A stretch of 64,000 bases of DNA from Clostridia bacterium (lineage in GTDB: Bacteria; Bacillota; Clostridia; Oscillospirales; Ruminococcaceae): assembly GCA_009929695.1 (NCBI GenBank), contig RZZW01000001.1, positions 1 to 64,000 of the forward strand. The letters run 5' to 3'. Under the pieces are notes generated by a model. That model had not been told where the DNA came from and searched no databases. It was given only the letters and a program-made list of their open reading frames with translations. The translations under genes and the position numbers were made by a program. Positions within the stretch are counted from its first letter, which is position 1. Every line of letters starts with the position of its first letter. Of this stretch, positions 29,801-38,383 are shown in pieces.

Positions 29801-30560
29801 TTGTGGCGCTCTCAACAGTGGGCAGCTCGCCCGGGCGCAGCTTGCGGTATGTCTCAAGCAAGCCCTCGTCCTGTGAATGTGTGGGGTCTTTTGCAAGTGT
29901 GGCTTCGATGCGCTCGTCGTCACCGAAGAAATCTCGGATTTTAGCGTCGTCGCCAAGGCCGAGTGCGCGCAGGAAAACAGTGACAGGCAGCTTGCGGTTT
30001 TTATCTATGCGCACATAGAAAACGTCGCTTGTGTCTGTCTCGTATTCAATCCATGCGCCGCGGTTCGGGTTAAGGGTGGCGCTGAACAGCTCTTTACCTG
30101 TCTTGTCGTACGCCTTGCCAAAATAAGCGCCGGGCGAGCGGACAAGCTGTGAAACTATAACGCGCTCTGCGCCGTTGATGACAAATGTGCCGCTGTCTGT
30201 CATGAGCGGGAAATCGCCCATAAAGACCTCTTGCTCCTTTACCTCGCCTGTCTCCTTATTTAAAAGACGCGCGGTAACGCGAAGCGGCGCGGCATAGGTT
30301 GTGTCGCGCTCTTTGCATTCCTTAATAGAATATTTAGGTTCGGCGTCGAGACGGTAATCAATAAAATCGAGCACGAGGTTTCCTGTGTAGTCCTCGATAG
30401 TCGAAATATCGCGGAATACCTCCTTCAGACCCTCGTCGAGAAACCATCGATAAGAGTTTTTCTGTACCTCGATGAGGTTTGGCATATCAATAACTTCTTC
30501 GATTTTTGAAAAACTCATACGCTCGGTTTTACCATATTGTACGGGCTTAACGTTCACCAT
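26847..30560 (-). CDS. rpoB: RNA polymerase beta subunit
   Basis: 1237 residues from the ATG at 30560 ([17 protein letters not shown]). AGGAG lies 12 bases upstream, which is long; a start at GTG 30557 is possible. The rifampicin region ([19 protein letters not shown]) has wild-type Asp, His and Ser at the usual resistance sites. The C-terminus adds about 40 strongly acidic residues ([20 protein letters not shown]). The gene has its own promoter and, unlike many Firmicutes, is not preceded by rplJ-rplL. Confidence 0.99.
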   Translation of the reverse strand: MVNVKPVQYGKTERMSFSKIEEVIDMPNLIEVQKNSYRWFLDEGLKEVFRDISTIEDYTGNLVLDFIDYRLDAEPKYSIKECKERDTTYAAPLRVTARLLNKETGEVKEQEVFMGDFPLMTDSGTFVINGAERVIVSQLVRSPGAYFGKAYDKTGKELFSATLNPNRGAWIEYETDTSDVFYVRIDKNRKLPVTVFLRALGLGDDAKIRDFFGDDERIEATLAKDPTHSQDEGLLETYRKLRPGELPTVESATSHINSLFFDPHRYDMSRFGRYKINKKLSIARRLQDQTAARDIVAPLTGELLCQMGEKITKEKSLEIDKAGVSVAYVEDGDKVVTIVSNGTVNANDFFSFDTTKCGINERVTLSAAREILDATDNIEEQKELLEKNRDKLISKTITIDDILASINYINNLAHGIGTTDDIDHLGNRRIRSVGELLQNQFRIGFTRMERVIRERMTLQQDGGEVAPQSLINIRPVVASIREFFGSSPLSQFMDQNNPLAELTHKRRLSALGPGGLSRDRAGFEVRDVHYSHYGRMCPIETPEGPNIGLISYLATFARINEYGFIEAPYRRIDKETHSVTDEVVYMTADLEDEFIVAQANEPLDEGKHFIRERVSCRYRDEIMEVENVRADFMDVSPKMVVSVATAMIPFLENDDANRALMGSNMQRQAVPLLVTEQPIVATGMEYKAACDSGVCILAKNDGVVERVTADKITVRTDKNTIDEYEVIKFMRSNQGTCINQRPIVSKGERITKNQVLADGPATKNGEISLGKNALIGFMTWEGYNYEDAVLINEKIVRDDVYTSIHIEEYEIESRETKLGPEEITRDIPNVGDDALKDLDERGIIRVGAEVNSGDILVGKVTPKGEKELTAEERLLRAIFGEKAREVRDTSLRVPHGECGIIVDVKVFTPENCDELQPGVRQVVRCYIAQKRKISVGDKMAGRHGNKGVVSRILPQEDMPFLEDGTPLDIVLNPLGVPSRMNIGQVLEVHLAFVAKALGWKVATPVFDGAHESDIREMFKQAGKREDGKSIVYDGRTGEKFDHPVTVGYMYYLKLHHLVDDKIHARSTGPYSLVTQQPLGGKAQFGGQRFGEMEVWALEAYGAAYTLQEILTVKSDDVVGRVKTYEAIVKGQAVPRPGIPEAFRVLMKELQSLGLDVRVQDVEGNEIDIKQNYDEDDIGFENMGDGPVGDEVLVESELSEEYTIKDDDDNDELAFDDEDEPDEDEDDADSLFSDLSDE

Positions 30561-30724
30561 AGTTAGCAACCACTCCTGTTCAAAAAATTTTGCCTGCAAA
30601 AGACTTGACCCAAAACAGCGTAACGCATCGTTTATAAATTAGTGCAAATTCACAAAAATAAAAAATATTTTTGTAATTTTTACACATTGAAAAGGCGCAC
30701 AAAGCCATTGTGATACATTGTATT

Positions 30725-30753
30725 AGTCTATCTTATAAACCTTTTATTGTCAA
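30725..30753 (-). promoter_or_regulatory. rpoBC promoter
   Basis: Minus strand: TTGACA (30748-30753), 17-bp spacer, TAGACT (30725-30730), giving a leader of about 160 bases before rpoB. No L10-type or other leader structure was recognised in it. Confidence 0.85.
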
Positions 30754-30778
30754 CACATTGTTTAAAAATAAAAAAAAT

Positions 30779-30815
30779 AAACCTCACACAGGACGCACGG
30801 TGGCGTGTGAGGTTT
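30779..30815 (-). terminator. Terminator of the dnaG-rpoD-rrf2 operon
   Basis: AAACCTCACAC (30779-30789) pairs with GTGTGAGGTTT (30805-30815). The minus-strand tail is T-rich. It separates the upstream operon from the rpoB promoter. Confidence 0.9.
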
Positions 30816-30831
30816 TAATAATTCTATTATG

Positions 30832-30905
30832 TAGGGGCGGATTCCATATCCGCCCGTGTGGTATGCGCAAACTATTTCGGGCGGATATGGAATCCGCCCC
30901 TACGA
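30832..30905. repeat. Family A repeat pair
   Basis: GTAGGGGCGGATTCCATATC and its reverse complement GATATGGAATCCGCCCCTAC flank a GTATGCGCAAAC spacer, making one long interrupted palindrome between rrf2 and its terminator. Confidence 0.88.
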
Positions 30906-30918
30906 TTAACAATGAAAT

Positions 30919-31323
30919 TTATTTTTCATTTATCAGATCGTCAAACGTTACCGCCGCCAGTTTCTTATTTATGTCTCGGCTGATGTCACTCAACACTGTT
31001 TGAAACGCACAGCAGCCCAGTGCTCCGCGGTTGCATTCGCCGTCGTCTCCTATACAGCGAGAAAGGCGGTATGGGCCTTCCACCGCCCAAATTACGTCTT
31101 TGAGCGTTATTTCGGCGGGCGTGCGCGAAAGCTCGTAGCCGCCGTGGCTGCCTTTATAGCTTTTGACGATATCGCTCGCGGCGAGCTTTCCGAGAATTTT
31201 CAGTGAAAAGCGCAGCGACACGCTCATCTCGTCGCTTATTGACCGCGCGTCGCGCCTTTGGCCGCATTTGGCAAGGCAGTACACTATGCGCAGCGCGTAA
31301 TCTGTCTCTTGTGTAATGTGCAT
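30919..31323 (-). CDS. Rrf2-family transcriptional regulator
   Basis: 134 residues, ATG preceded by AAGGTG. A winged HTH (MHITQETDYALRIVYCLA, SLKILGKL) is followed by a cysteine cluster Cys90, Cys97, Cys104, Cys105 (RCIGDDGECNRGALGCC), typical of iron-sulfur-sensing Rrf2 proteins (IscR/NsrR/RsrR relatives). It begins 9 bases after rpoD and so is expressed with the housekeeping sigma factor. The regulated genes are not evident here. Confidence 0.93.
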   Translation of the reverse strand: MHITQETDYALRIVYCLAKCGQRRDARSISDEMSVSLRFSLKILGKLAASDIVKSYKGSHGGYELSRTPAEITLKDVIWAVEGPYRLSRCIGDDGECNRGALGCCAFQTVLSDISRDINKKLAAVTFDDLINEK

Positions 31324-31332
31324 GGCTTCACC

Positions 31333-32421
31333 TTAATCCAGAAAATCGCGAAGCTTTTTGCTGCGGCTCGGGTGGCGCAGTTTGCGGAGTGCCTTTGCTT
31401 CAATTTGACGTATGCGCTCGCGTGTGACGTTGAACTCTTTACCGACTTCTTCAAGCGTGCGGGGTCTGCCGTCCTCAAGGCCAAAGCGTAGACGCAGCAC
31501 CTTTTCCTCGCGCGGGGTAAGGCTTTTCAGCACGCCCGCAAGCTGCTCTTTAAGCAGTGTGTGGCTTGCGGCTTCTGCGGGTACCGGCGCATCGTCGTCG
31601 GGGATAAAGTCGCCAAGATGGCTGTCCTCCTCTTCACCGATAGGCGTTTCAAGGCTGACAGGCTCTTGTGCCACGCGCATTATCTCGCGCACTTTATCAG
31701 CCGGCATTTCAAGCTCTTCGGCTATCTCATCAGCCGTCGGCTCGTGTCCGTTGCGGTGCAAAAGCTGGCTTGACACCTTTTTGACCTTGTTTATTGTCTC
31801 CACCATATGCACAGGAATGCGGATTGTGCGCGCTTGGTCTGCGATTGCGCGCGTTATTGCCTGACGTATCCACCATGTGGCGTAGGTTGAAAACTTAAAG
31901 CCCTTTGTGTAGTCGAATTTTTCGACTGCCTTTATAAGGCCGAGGTTGCCCTCTTGAATGAGGTCAAGAAACTGCATTCCGCGCCCGACATAGCGCTTTG
32001 CGATTGATACAACAAGGCGAAGGTTTGCCTCCGAAAGGCGCTGTTTTGCCTTGTCGCCGTCTGGGCCGCCCGCTTGGATTTTGATGGCGAGTGCTGTCTC
32101 TTCATCGGCTGAAAGCAGCGGCACGCGGCCTATTTCTTTTAAGTAAACCTTGACAGGGTCGTCGATATTTACGCCCTCGGCTGACAGTGCGTTTTCAAAA
32201 ACGTCAACGGTGTCCTCCGTCAGCGTGATTTCCTCGGCTGTGCCGTCCGGCTCGTCCACTATTTCGATGCCGTTTGCCTCGAGTGTTTCGTAAAGCTTGT
32301 CCACAAGCTCTACCTGCAAATTCATCTCTTCAAGAGCGTCGTTTATCTCCTTTGTTGTAACTCTGTTGTTGCGCTTGCCTATTTCAAGCAGCGACGATAT
32401 AACGCTTTTCTTTTCACCCAT
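31333..32421 (-). CDS. rpoD: Primary sigma factor (RpoD/SigA)
   Basis: 362 residues, short in region 1 as usual for Firmicutes. Regions 1.2-2.4 include [36 protein letters not shown] and [19 protein letters not shown]. Region 3 follows, and region 4.2 is [20 protein letters not shown] ending LRDFLD. It directs RNA polymerase to TTGACA/TATAAT promoters like those in this window. It is 12 bases downstream of dnaG, the classic macromolecular-synthesis operon order. Confidence 0.98.
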   Translation of the reverse strand: MGEKKSVISSLLEIGKRNNRVTTKEINDALEEMNLQVELVDKLYETLEANGIEIVDEPDGTAEEITLTEDTVDVFENALSAEGVNIDDPVKVYLKEIGRVPLLSADEETALAIKIQAGGPDGDKAKQRLSEANLRLVVSIAKRYVGRGMQFLDLIQEGNLGLIKAVEKFDYTKGFKFSTYATWWIRQAITRAIADQARTIRIPVHMVETINKVKKVSSQLLHRNGHEPTADEIAEELEMPADKVREIMRVAQEPVSLETPIGEEEDSHLGDFIPDDDAPVPAEAASHTLLKEQLAGVLKSLTPREEKVLRLRFGLEDGRPRTLEEVGKEFNVTRERIRQIEAKALRKLRHPSRSKKLRDFLD

Positions 32422-32433
32422 GTGTGCAGCTCC

Positions 32434-34191
32434 TTATTTCTTTTCTTTTTTAAGATTATTTATATATTGCGCAAGCTCCTGCGGCGTTTTTGCCGCCGCC
32501 TCGGCGCTTTCGGGTTTACTTTTTAAAATTCTGTCGATGTAGGTGTTCACATCGCGCTCGCTTAATTTTATATCATTGTTGTGAGCGATAATGCTGCTAA
32601 GGCCATTCACGGTTTCATCCGGCAGCTCGCCCGCGAGAAGCGCGAGGTCGATGTATCTTCCCTCGTTGTCGTGCGCGAGCATAAGCGCGTACACGCTCGA
32701 CATATCGGCGCTTATGAAATCGTCCGGCTTAAGCTTTTGCGCCGCTAGCTTTATATATTGCGGCGTCTGCAAAATCGCGCCCACGAGCTGTCTTTCGGCA
32801 AATGCCACACCGAACGCCTTTTGACCCTCGCTCGGCATACGCGCGTTTATACGCGTGCCGCCCATGCTCTCCTCGACAAGCCGCTGCTCCTTTGCCTTTG
32901 CGGCACGCCTTTGACGGGATTTCACCGCGGCGTCAAGCTGTGTGAGCACCGCCTGCTTTGAAACGTCCGTCTCCTCGGCAAGCCTGCCCGCGTACACGTC
33001 GCGCTCTATCGGCGTAAGCCTGCCCGCGAGGATATTCACCGCGTCGCGCATATAGCCCACCCTGCCGTCAGGCGTTTTAATGTCGTACTTCGCAAGCGTC
33101 TTTTTAAGCTCGTATTCAACGGCATTGCTCGAGCCGTTTAAAAGCTCTGAAAATTTATCCGCGCCGAAATTTTTTATAAATTCGTCGGGGTCTTTCGCGT
33201 TGGGTATGCTTAAAACAGTGACCTTAATCGGCGAATTTTCAAAAAGCGAAATCGCCTTTGCAGTCGCCTTTTGCCCCGCCTCGTCGCTGTCGTAGCACAG
33301 CACCACCTCGTCGGCATAGTCGCTCAAAAGCTTCACCTGTTCAACTGTAAGCGCAGTGCCGCAGCCCGCGACGGCGGTGTCAAAGCCCGCTTGGTGCATT
33401 GATATCGCGTCTAGGTTGCCCTCGCATAAAATATAACGACGCGAACCGCTTTTTTTCGCAATATTCATCGCAAAGAGGTTGCGGCTTTTTTTATAGACAA
33501 GCGTCTCGCGGCTGTTGACATATTTTCTCTGCGGCTTCTCGCTTGTGAAGTCTCGCCCCGAAAACGCTATCACATTTCCGCGCAAATCGAAAATAGGTAT
33601 CATTGCCCTGTTGCGAAAGAAGTCGTAGGTGCTCCCCTTTTCGCTTTTGCCTATAACGCCCGCCTGCAATAAATCGTCCTCGGTGTAGCCCTTGCTATAT
33701 AGGTAATCTCTCGCACGCCCAAAGCTGTCGGGCGAATAGCCAAGCCCGAAACGGCGGATTGTCGCGTCCGAAAGCCCGCGCTTTCGCCAGTACAAACGCG
33801 CGTCGCGCCCCTCGTCTGAGTTTAGGCAGTCGTAGTAAAACCTTGCGAGGCTTTTGTTTATAGAGAGAATTTTGCTGCGCAGCTTTCCGATTTTGTCGTC
33901 CTCATCGGGCAAGGACATTCCGACGCGTGCGGCGAGCATTTTTACGGCTTCTATGTAGTCGATATTATTTATGCGCTTTGCAAACGTTATAACGTCGCCG
34001 CCCGCGCCGCAGCCGAAGCAGTAAAACGACTGTGTTTCGGGATAAACCGTGAATGACGGCGTTCTTTCATTATGAAACGGACACAAGCCGCTGTGTATGC
34101 GCCCGCGCTGTTTAAGCTGAACGTAGCCCTTTATGACATCCACAATGTCATTGCGCTGCGTCAGCTCATAGATGTATTCCTGGGGTATCAT
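32434..34191 (-). CDS. dnaG: DNA primase
   Basis: 585 residues. ATG 34191 follows AAAGGAG; the longer frame lacks a ribosome site. The zinc-binding domain is CPFHNERTPSF...YCFGCGAGGD. TOPRIM motifs are CEGNLDAISMHQAG and CYDSDEAGQKA. The helicase-interacting C-domain (about 440-585) is present. It makes RNA primers at the replication fork and forms an operon with rpoD. Confidence 0.97.
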   Translation of the reverse strand: MIPQEYIYELTQRNDIVDVIKGYVQLKQRGRIHSGLCPFHNERTPSFTVYPETQSFYCFGCGAGGDVITFAKRINNIDYIEAVKMLAARVGMSLPDEDDKIGKLRSKILSINKSLARFYYDCLNSDEGRDARLYWRKRGLSDATIRRFGLGYSPDSFGRARDYLYSKGYTEDDLLQAGVIGKSEKGSTYDFFRNRAMIPIFDLRGNVIAFSGRDFTSEKPQRKYVNSRETLVYKKSRNLFAMNIAKKSGSRRYILCEGNLDAISMHQAGFDTAVAGCGTALTVEQVKLLSDYADEVVLCYDSDEAGQKATAKAISLFENSPIKVTVLSIPNAKDPDEFIKNFGADKFSELLNGSSNAVEYELKKTLAKYDIKTPDGRVGYMRDAVNILAGRLTPIERDVYAGRLAEETDVSKQAVLTQLDAAVKSRQRRAAKAKEQRLVEESMGGTRINARMPSEGQKAFGVAFAERQLVGAILQTPQYIKLAAQKLKPDDFISADMSSVYALMLAHDNEGRYIDLALLAGELPDETVNGLSSIIAHNNDIKLSERDVNTYIDRILKSKPESAEAAAKTPQELAQYINNLKKEKK

Positions 34192-34235
34192 AAACGGCTC
34201 CTTTCTTGAATTGTACGCCGTAAACTGTCCTATTG

Positions 34236-34313
34236 TCATTCTGAGCGAAGCGAAGAATCTAAGAACCTATGGCAGCGCGCAAAAGATTCTTCGCTTCGCT
34301 CAGAATGACAAAG
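34236..34313. repeat. Family B inverted repeat
   Basis: TGTCATTCTGAGCGAAGCGA and its complement, with AAGATTCTTCGCTTCGCTCA at the other side, flank about 25 bases between dgt and dnaG. The transcript would fold into a long hairpin. Confidence 0.88.
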
Positions 34314-34337
34314 AGGGCAAAAAATCTACTATTGCCG

Positions 34338-35348
34338 TTATTTGACCTTCCACTTTTGCGGAATGAATAAATCCTCGTACATATTTACGGCGTACTCGTC
34401 GCTCATGCCGGATATATAGTCGGTGACGGCTCTGTCAACGCCCTCGTTCCACACTATATACATATAGTCCTGCGGCATGAGGTCGATGTCGTTTGAAATG
34501 GCTTCATACAGCATTTCGATGATGCCGTCGACCTTTTGCTCCTCTTTTTTCGCGATTTTATCGACGTAAACGGTGCTATACATAAACGAGTGCAGCGCTT
34601 CATATGCCTCTTGAATGTCCGGCGACATGGCAATTTCGCTCTCGCTGTTTTCGACGATATCCGTTATGAGCGTGGTTATGCGCTGTGATTTTGTTTTGCC
34701 GAGCACCGCGATAACGTCCTTTGGCAGAGCGTTTTCATCGAGCACTCCCGCCGTTATCGCGTCCTCAATATCGTGGTTTACATACGCAAATCTGTCGGCA
34801 TAGCGCACGATGCGGCCTTCAAGCGTTGACGCCCACTCGCCGTGCGTGTGGTTTAAAATTCCGTCGATGACCTCTTTTGTTAAATTCAGCCCCTCGCCGT
34901 TTTTTTCAAGCTTTGTGACGACGCGAACGCTCTGCTCAAAATGATGAAAACCGTCGGGGCAAAGCCTGTTGAGCACTCGCTCGCCCGCGTGACCAAACGG
35001 CGTGTGGCCTAAATCGTGTCCAAGCGCTATGGCTTCTGTTAAATCTTCATTGAGGCGCAGTGCACGCGCGATTGTGCGGGCGATTTGGCTCACTTCAAGC
35101 GTGTGCGTAAGCCGCGTGCGGTAATGGTCGCCCTCAGGAGACAGAAAAACCTGCGTCTTTTGCTTTAAGCGGCGAAACGACTTGCAGTGAATTATCCTGT
35201 CGCGGTCGCGCTGATAGCACGCGCGAAGCGGGCATGGCTCTTCCGGCACGGCGCGCCCCTTGCTCTCGTCGCTGAAAGCGGCGTAGGGCGACAGCATCAT
35301 GTGCTCGTCCGCTTCTGTTTGCTGACGGATTGACAGCGATAACGGCAT
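34338..35348 (-). CDS. dgt: dGTPase-like HD phosphohydrolase
   Basis: 336 residues, ATG preceded by AAGGAGGG. The HD-domain ligands are present: R-x-T-H (TRLTHTLEVSQIART) and the GHDLGHTPFGHAGE motif, plus the downstream DIEDA aspartate. dNTP triphosphohydrolases of this class release deoxynucleosides and triphosphate. The specific substrate is not predictable from sequence. It lies upstream of the dnaG operon, separated by a family B repeat. Confidence 0.93.
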   Translation of the reverse strand: MPLSLSIRQQTEADEHMMLSPYAAFSDESKGRAVPEEPCPLRACYQRDRDRIIHCKSFRRLKQKTQVFLSPEGDHYRTRLTHTLEVSQIARTIARALRLNEDLTEAIALGHDLGHTPFGHAGERVLNRLCPDGFHHFEQSVRVVTKLEKNGEGLNLTKEVIDGILNHTHGEWASTLEGRIVRYADRFAYVNHDIEDAITAGVLDENALPKDVIAVLGKTKSQRITTLITDIVENSESEIAMSPDIQEAYEALHSFMYSTVYVDKIAKKEEQKVDGIIEMLYEAISNDIDLMPQDYMYIVWNEGVDRAVTDYISGMSDEYAVNMYEDLFIPQKWKVK

Positions 35349-35426
35349 GGCTTTCCCTCCTTAAAATGTCTCTATGTATAATATACGACGCGGATTGCAA
35401 AAACCCTTTAATATTTCTGAATATTT

Positions 35427-36047
35427 TTAAAACGGCGCAAAAAACGGCTTGGAAACAGTAATATCCGCGTTTTTGCGGCAGAGTTCGGACATTTTTGTTA
35501 TGAGCACGACCTCTTCTCCGTCAAGCATTGTAAATGGTATCTGCACGCTGCTTGTGAATATAGGCTCGCCGCATTTTCCGCCGCAGTCGGCAATTACGCG
35601 AAGCGCGCTTTCGTAAAGAGGATATTCAACATTGAGCGTGCAGGCGACGCAACGGCTGACGGTGACAATTTTTGCGGCATCCACGGCTCGTTTTGCGGCC
35701 TCGGTATATGCCCTCACAAGACCGCCTGTGCCGAGAAGCACGCCGCCGAAATATCTTGTGGTGACGATGATGCAGTCGGTGATATCCGAGCGTTTTATAA
35801 TTTCTAGCGTCGGCAAGCCGCTTGTTTTTGCAGGCTCGCCGTCGTCACTGCACCTTGTCCGCGCATTTTCGCGCAATGCATAGGCGTAGACGTTATGCCG
35901 CGCGGTGCGGTTTTCGGAGCGGATTTTTTCTAAAAAGTCAAGCGCCGCCTGCTCAGTATCAGCAAAGGAAATATGGGCTATAAACTCGGACTTTTTCTCC
36001 TCATAGCGCCCCTCGGCGGTGCCGCTGACTGTTTTATACGACTGCAT
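35427..36047 (-). CDS. IMPACT/YigZ-family protein
   Basis: 206 residues; ATG 36047 follows GGAGGTG at good distance. The family signature is spread over KKSEFIAHISF, RHNVYAYAL, RCSDDGEPAKTSGLP and VVTRYFGGVLLGTGGLVRAY. A C-terminal DUF1949-like domain follows. YigZ proteins are implicated in translation or proteolysis control, but the molecular role is unsettled. It appears to be transcribed alone. Confidence 0.93.
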   Translation of the reverse strand: MQSYKTVSGTAEGRYEEKKSEFIAHISFADTEQAALDFLEKIRSENRTARHNVYAYALRENARTRCSDDGEPAKTSGLPTLEIIKRSDITDCIIVTTRYFGGVLLGTGGLVRAYTEAAKRAVDAAKIVTVSRCVACTLNVEYPLYESALRVIADCGGKCGEPIFTSSVQIPFTMLDGEEVVLITKMSELCRKNADITVSKPFFAPF

Positions 36048-36075
36048 TTTTTCACCTCCGTCATGATTATATGAC

Positions 36076-36106
36076 AAAAAAGGACGGTTTAAAAACCGCC
36101 CTTTTA
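36076..36106 (-). terminator. rpmE terminator
   Basis: AAAAGGACGGTT and AACCGCCCTTTT form a stem with one mismatch and a short AAA loop; the minus-strand end is T6. It is 13 bases past the rpmE stop. Confidence 0.85.
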
Positions 36107-36118
36107 AGGTCTTTGTGA

Positions 36119-36322
36119 TTATTTGCCAATGTTGAAACGTTTGTTGAAACGGTCAACGCGTCCGCCTGTGTCAACAAGCTTCTGTTTGCCTGTATAGAAC
36201 GGGTGGCACTTTGAGCAAACCTCGACGCGAATATCTTTCTTTGTGGAACGAGTTTCAATAACATTACCGCAAGCGCAGGTGATGGTAGATTCCTCGTATT
36301 TCGGATGGATACCTTCCTTCAT
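36119..36322 (-). CDS. rpmE: 50S ribosomal protein L31 (zinc type)
   Basis: 67 residues, ATG preceded by AGAAAGAGGTG. The C+ form has the cysteine pairs TCACGN and VCSKCHPF and the end [20 protein letters not shown]. It is located in the central protuberance and acts as a zinc reserve. A single-gene transcript is expected, with a promoter at 36405-36433 and a terminator at 36076. Confidence 0.97.
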   Translation of the reverse strand: MKEGIHPKYEESTITCACGNVIETRSTKKDIRVEVCSKCHPFYTGKQKLVDTGGRVDRFNKRFNIGK

Positions 36323-36404
36323 TTTGGTTCACCTCTTTCTGGTTTTGACGTAGGGGCCATATGTTTTGATATGAAGCCCATCACAACCTCACGATTGCTG
36401 TATG

Positions 36405-36433
36405 ATTATACCACGCCATAAAATAAAATGCAA
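36405..36433 (-). promoter_or_regulatory. rpmE promoter
   Basis: Minus strand: TTGCAT (36428-36433), 17-bp spacer, TATAAT (36405-36410). Confidence 0.8.
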
Positions 36434-36449
36434 GGGTTATTTTTGTATA

Positions 36450-36776
36450 CTATTCAAAGTTGCTGAATAAATTATCCACACTGCGCCCCGCATATATAAT
36501 TCTTACAACAGCAAGGCTTTCGCTTTTAGTGTCGGGCATGAAAACCACACAGTAGTTGTCCACCAAGATTTTGCAAAGTCCCATACTGTGCCACGGCTCA
36601 CTCTCATAGGCGGCGCAGCGCAGGGGCAATGTGTCGAGTCCGTTTATCGCCTGTTTTATGCGCGCAGTCTGCTTTTTAGCAGTCTCGGGCTCGAGCAACG
36701 TATACGCAATATATTCATATATATTGCGTAAGTCTCGCTCTGCTTGTTCAGCAATAGTGATATACCACTGCGTCAT
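36450..36776 (-). CDS. RelE/ParE-family toxin
   Basis: 108 residues. The pattern WYITIAEQAERDLRNIYEYI, LDTLPLRCAAYESEPWH and the C-terminal VVRIIYAGRSVDNL fit the ParE/RelE toxin fold. Its ATG overlaps the antitoxin stop (ATGA), giving coupled translation. RelE types cleave ribosome-bound mRNA and ParE types block gyrase; sequence alone does not settle which applies. Confidence 0.88.
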   Translation of the reverse strand: MTQWYITIAEQAERDLRNIYEYIAYTLLEPETAKKQTARIKQAINGLDTLPLRCAAYESEPWHSMGLCKILVDNYCVVFMPDTKSESLAVVRIIYAGRSVDNLFSNFE

Positions 36777-37078
36777 ATGTTATATTCCTTGTCAAAATCT
36801 TCAAATACGTCCTTTGCACTTCTGGCGCGACCTGCCCTTACATCTTCAACGCCTTTTGCGATTTCAGCGTCCAGCTGCTGCTTTGTAAGTGAGTGCATTG
36901 AAATTATTTTGCTTTCCGGCAGCTTCATTTCAAAAGGAATACCTCTTTGCAAAACTACCTGACGCAAAAACAGCCCTATTGCGTTTGACATAGGAATGCC
37001 AAGCTTATCAAGCACATCTTCCGCCTGCTCTTTTAGCTGCGGTTCTACACGTGCAAAAACATTTGATGTCCGTGCCAT
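36773..37078 (-). CDS. RelB/DinJ-family antitoxin
   Basis: 101 residues; ATG 37078 follows AAGGGAG. The N-terminal RHH domain (TSNVFARVEPQLKEQAEDVL, SNAIGLFLRQVV) binds DNA. The C-terminal tail (SAKDVFEDFDKEYNI) would wrap the toxin. Palindromes over its promoter are likely autoregulatory operators. Confidence 0.92.
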   Translation of the reverse strand: MARTSNVFARVEPQLKEQAEDVLDKLGIPMSNAIGLFLRQVVLQRGIPFEMKLPESKIISMHSLTKQQLDAEIAKGVEDVRAGRARSAKDVFEDFDKEYNI

Positions 37079-37093
37079 TAGAACACTCCCTTT

Positions 37094-37129
37094 CGCATAT
37101 ATTATATGCGATTGTATACACAATTGCAA
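37094..37129 (-). promoter_or_regulatory. Toxin-antitoxin promoter with operator palindromes
   Basis: Minus strand: TTGCAA (37124-37129), 17-bp spacer, TATAAT (37101-37106). A perfect 17-base palindrome CGCATATATTATATGCG (37094-37110) covers the -10. ATTGT-ATAC-ACAAT (37111-37124) lies in the spacer. Confidence 0.88.
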
Positions 37130-37152
37130 GCACATTAAAAGAAAATAAAAGC

Positions 37153-38313
37153 TTACGCCAGCTCTTTTACCAGTTTCTTCATGCTTTCTCTAGTCGCAGG
37201 CTTAACTGACGACTTTATTGTCACTACTGTCTCGCAGATTTCAATGTTTTTCATTGTATCTAGCACCTCGCGCATTTTTTTGGCGGCCATTGGTGCCCAT
37301 GTGCCGTTTTCGATTAGAGCTATTTTGCGGGACTGATATGCCTTTGCTTTCAAATGCAACAAAAATTCCTCCATGCAGGGGAAAACGCCGCCGTCGTAGG
37401 TACACGCGGCAAGCACCATTTTGCTGTAGGAAAACGCGTCCGCGAGTGCGTAGGAGACGTCGGTGCGCGTTAAATCACACAGCTTCACGTCGCTCACGCC
37501 GCCCGCTTTAAGCATTTCGGCAAGCTCCAGCGCCGCGGCTTTTGTGTGGCCGTGTATCGACGCATATGCCACTAAAACGCCGTCGTGCTCGGGCTGATAG
37601 CGGCTCCATGTGTCATATTTGCATATGTAGTAGCACAAATCCTCTGTCAAAACAGGTCCGTGAAGCGGGCAGATTTTCTCTATGCAGAGCGGCGAAACCT
37701 TTTTGAGAAGCGCCTGTGTTTGTGCGCCGTATTTGCCAACTATGTTGAAATAATAGCGGCGCGCGTCGGCCGCCCAGTCCTCTTTAGAATAAGGCATACC
37801 GAACGTGCCGAAGCCGTCGGCGGAGAACAGAACTTTTTCGCTCTGCTCGTATGTGACCATAACCTCCGGCCAGTGAACCATCGGCGCCATGAAAAATTGC
37901 AGCGTATGTGCGCCGAGCGAAAGCGTGTCGCCCTCTGCAACAGTTATGCTGCGCGCAGAAAAATCAGCGTCGAAAAACTGCGCCAAAAACGCAAACGTTT
38001 TCGCGTTGCCGACAAGCTGCATCTCGGGATATTTTTCGCATATGAGCGCGATATTTGCCGCGTGGTCGGGCTCCATGTGGGAAATAATAAGGTAATCGAG
38101 CTTGCGTGCGCCGAGCGCGGCGCCGATGCCATCAAGCCAGTCCTGCGTGGCACGCGCGTCGGCGGTGTCAAACAGAGCAATTTTTTCATCGAGTATAACA
38201 TACGAGTTATACGATATTCCGTCAGGGACAGGATATTGGCTCTCGAAAAGGTCTATTGTGTCGTCGTACACACCTGTGTTAAGTATAGTTTCCGTTACAT
38301 TGTTAAAGGACAT
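37153..38313 (-). CDS. fprA: FprA-family A-type flavoprotein (diiron/flavodoxin)
   Basis: 386 residues; ATG 38313 with GGAGGTG upstream. The N-terminal metallo-beta-lactamase-like domain has diiron ligands H79-x-E81-x-D83-H84 (SHMEPDHA), His in MVHWPE and Asp in FSADGFG. The C-terminal flavodoxin domain (about 250-386) has the FMN loop YASIHGHTKAA. Such proteins reduce O2 to water or NO to N2O in anaerobes, protecting against oxidative or nitrosative stress. It is a single-gene unit with a palindrome over the promoter. Confidence 0.95.
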   Translation of the reverse strand: MSFNNVTETILNTGVYDDTIDLFESQYPVPDGISYNSYVILDEKIALFDTADARATQDWLDGIGAALGARKLDYLIISHMEPDHAANIALICEKYPEMQLVGNAKTFAFLAQFFDADFSARSITVAEGDTLSLGAHTLQFFMAPMVHWPEVMVTYEQSEKVLFSADGFGTFGMPYSKEDWAADARRYYFNIVGKYGAQTQALLKKVSPLCIEKICPLHGPVLTEDLCYYICKYDTWSRYQPEHDGVLVAYASIHGHTKAAALELAEMLKAGGVSDVKLCDLTRTDVSYALADAFSYSKMVLAACTYDGGVFPCMEEFLLHLKAKAYQSRKIALIENGTWAPMAAKKMREVLDTMKNIEICETVVTIKSSVKPATRESMKKLVKELA

Positions 38314-38333
38314 ATTAAAAAGCACCTCCGCAT

Positions 38334-38377
38334 TGTTATCAGTAAATAATGATAACACCGAAAGTGCTTTTTGTAAA
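38334..38377 (-). promoter_or_regulatory. fprA promoter and operator-like palindrome
   Basis: Minus strand: TTTACA (38372-38377), 17-bp spacer, TATCAT (38349-38354). TGTTATCA-N8-TGATAACA (38334-38357), perfect 8-bp arms, overlaps the -10 and would block transcription when bound. The regulator is unknown; redox or metal control is plausible. Confidence 0.75.
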
Positions 38378-38383
38378 GCGGTT

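Noticed and set aside
30561..30760. L10 leader or attenuator before rpoB
   Set aside because: No rplJL genes are adjacent and no recognisable L10-binding fold was seen in the 160-base leader.
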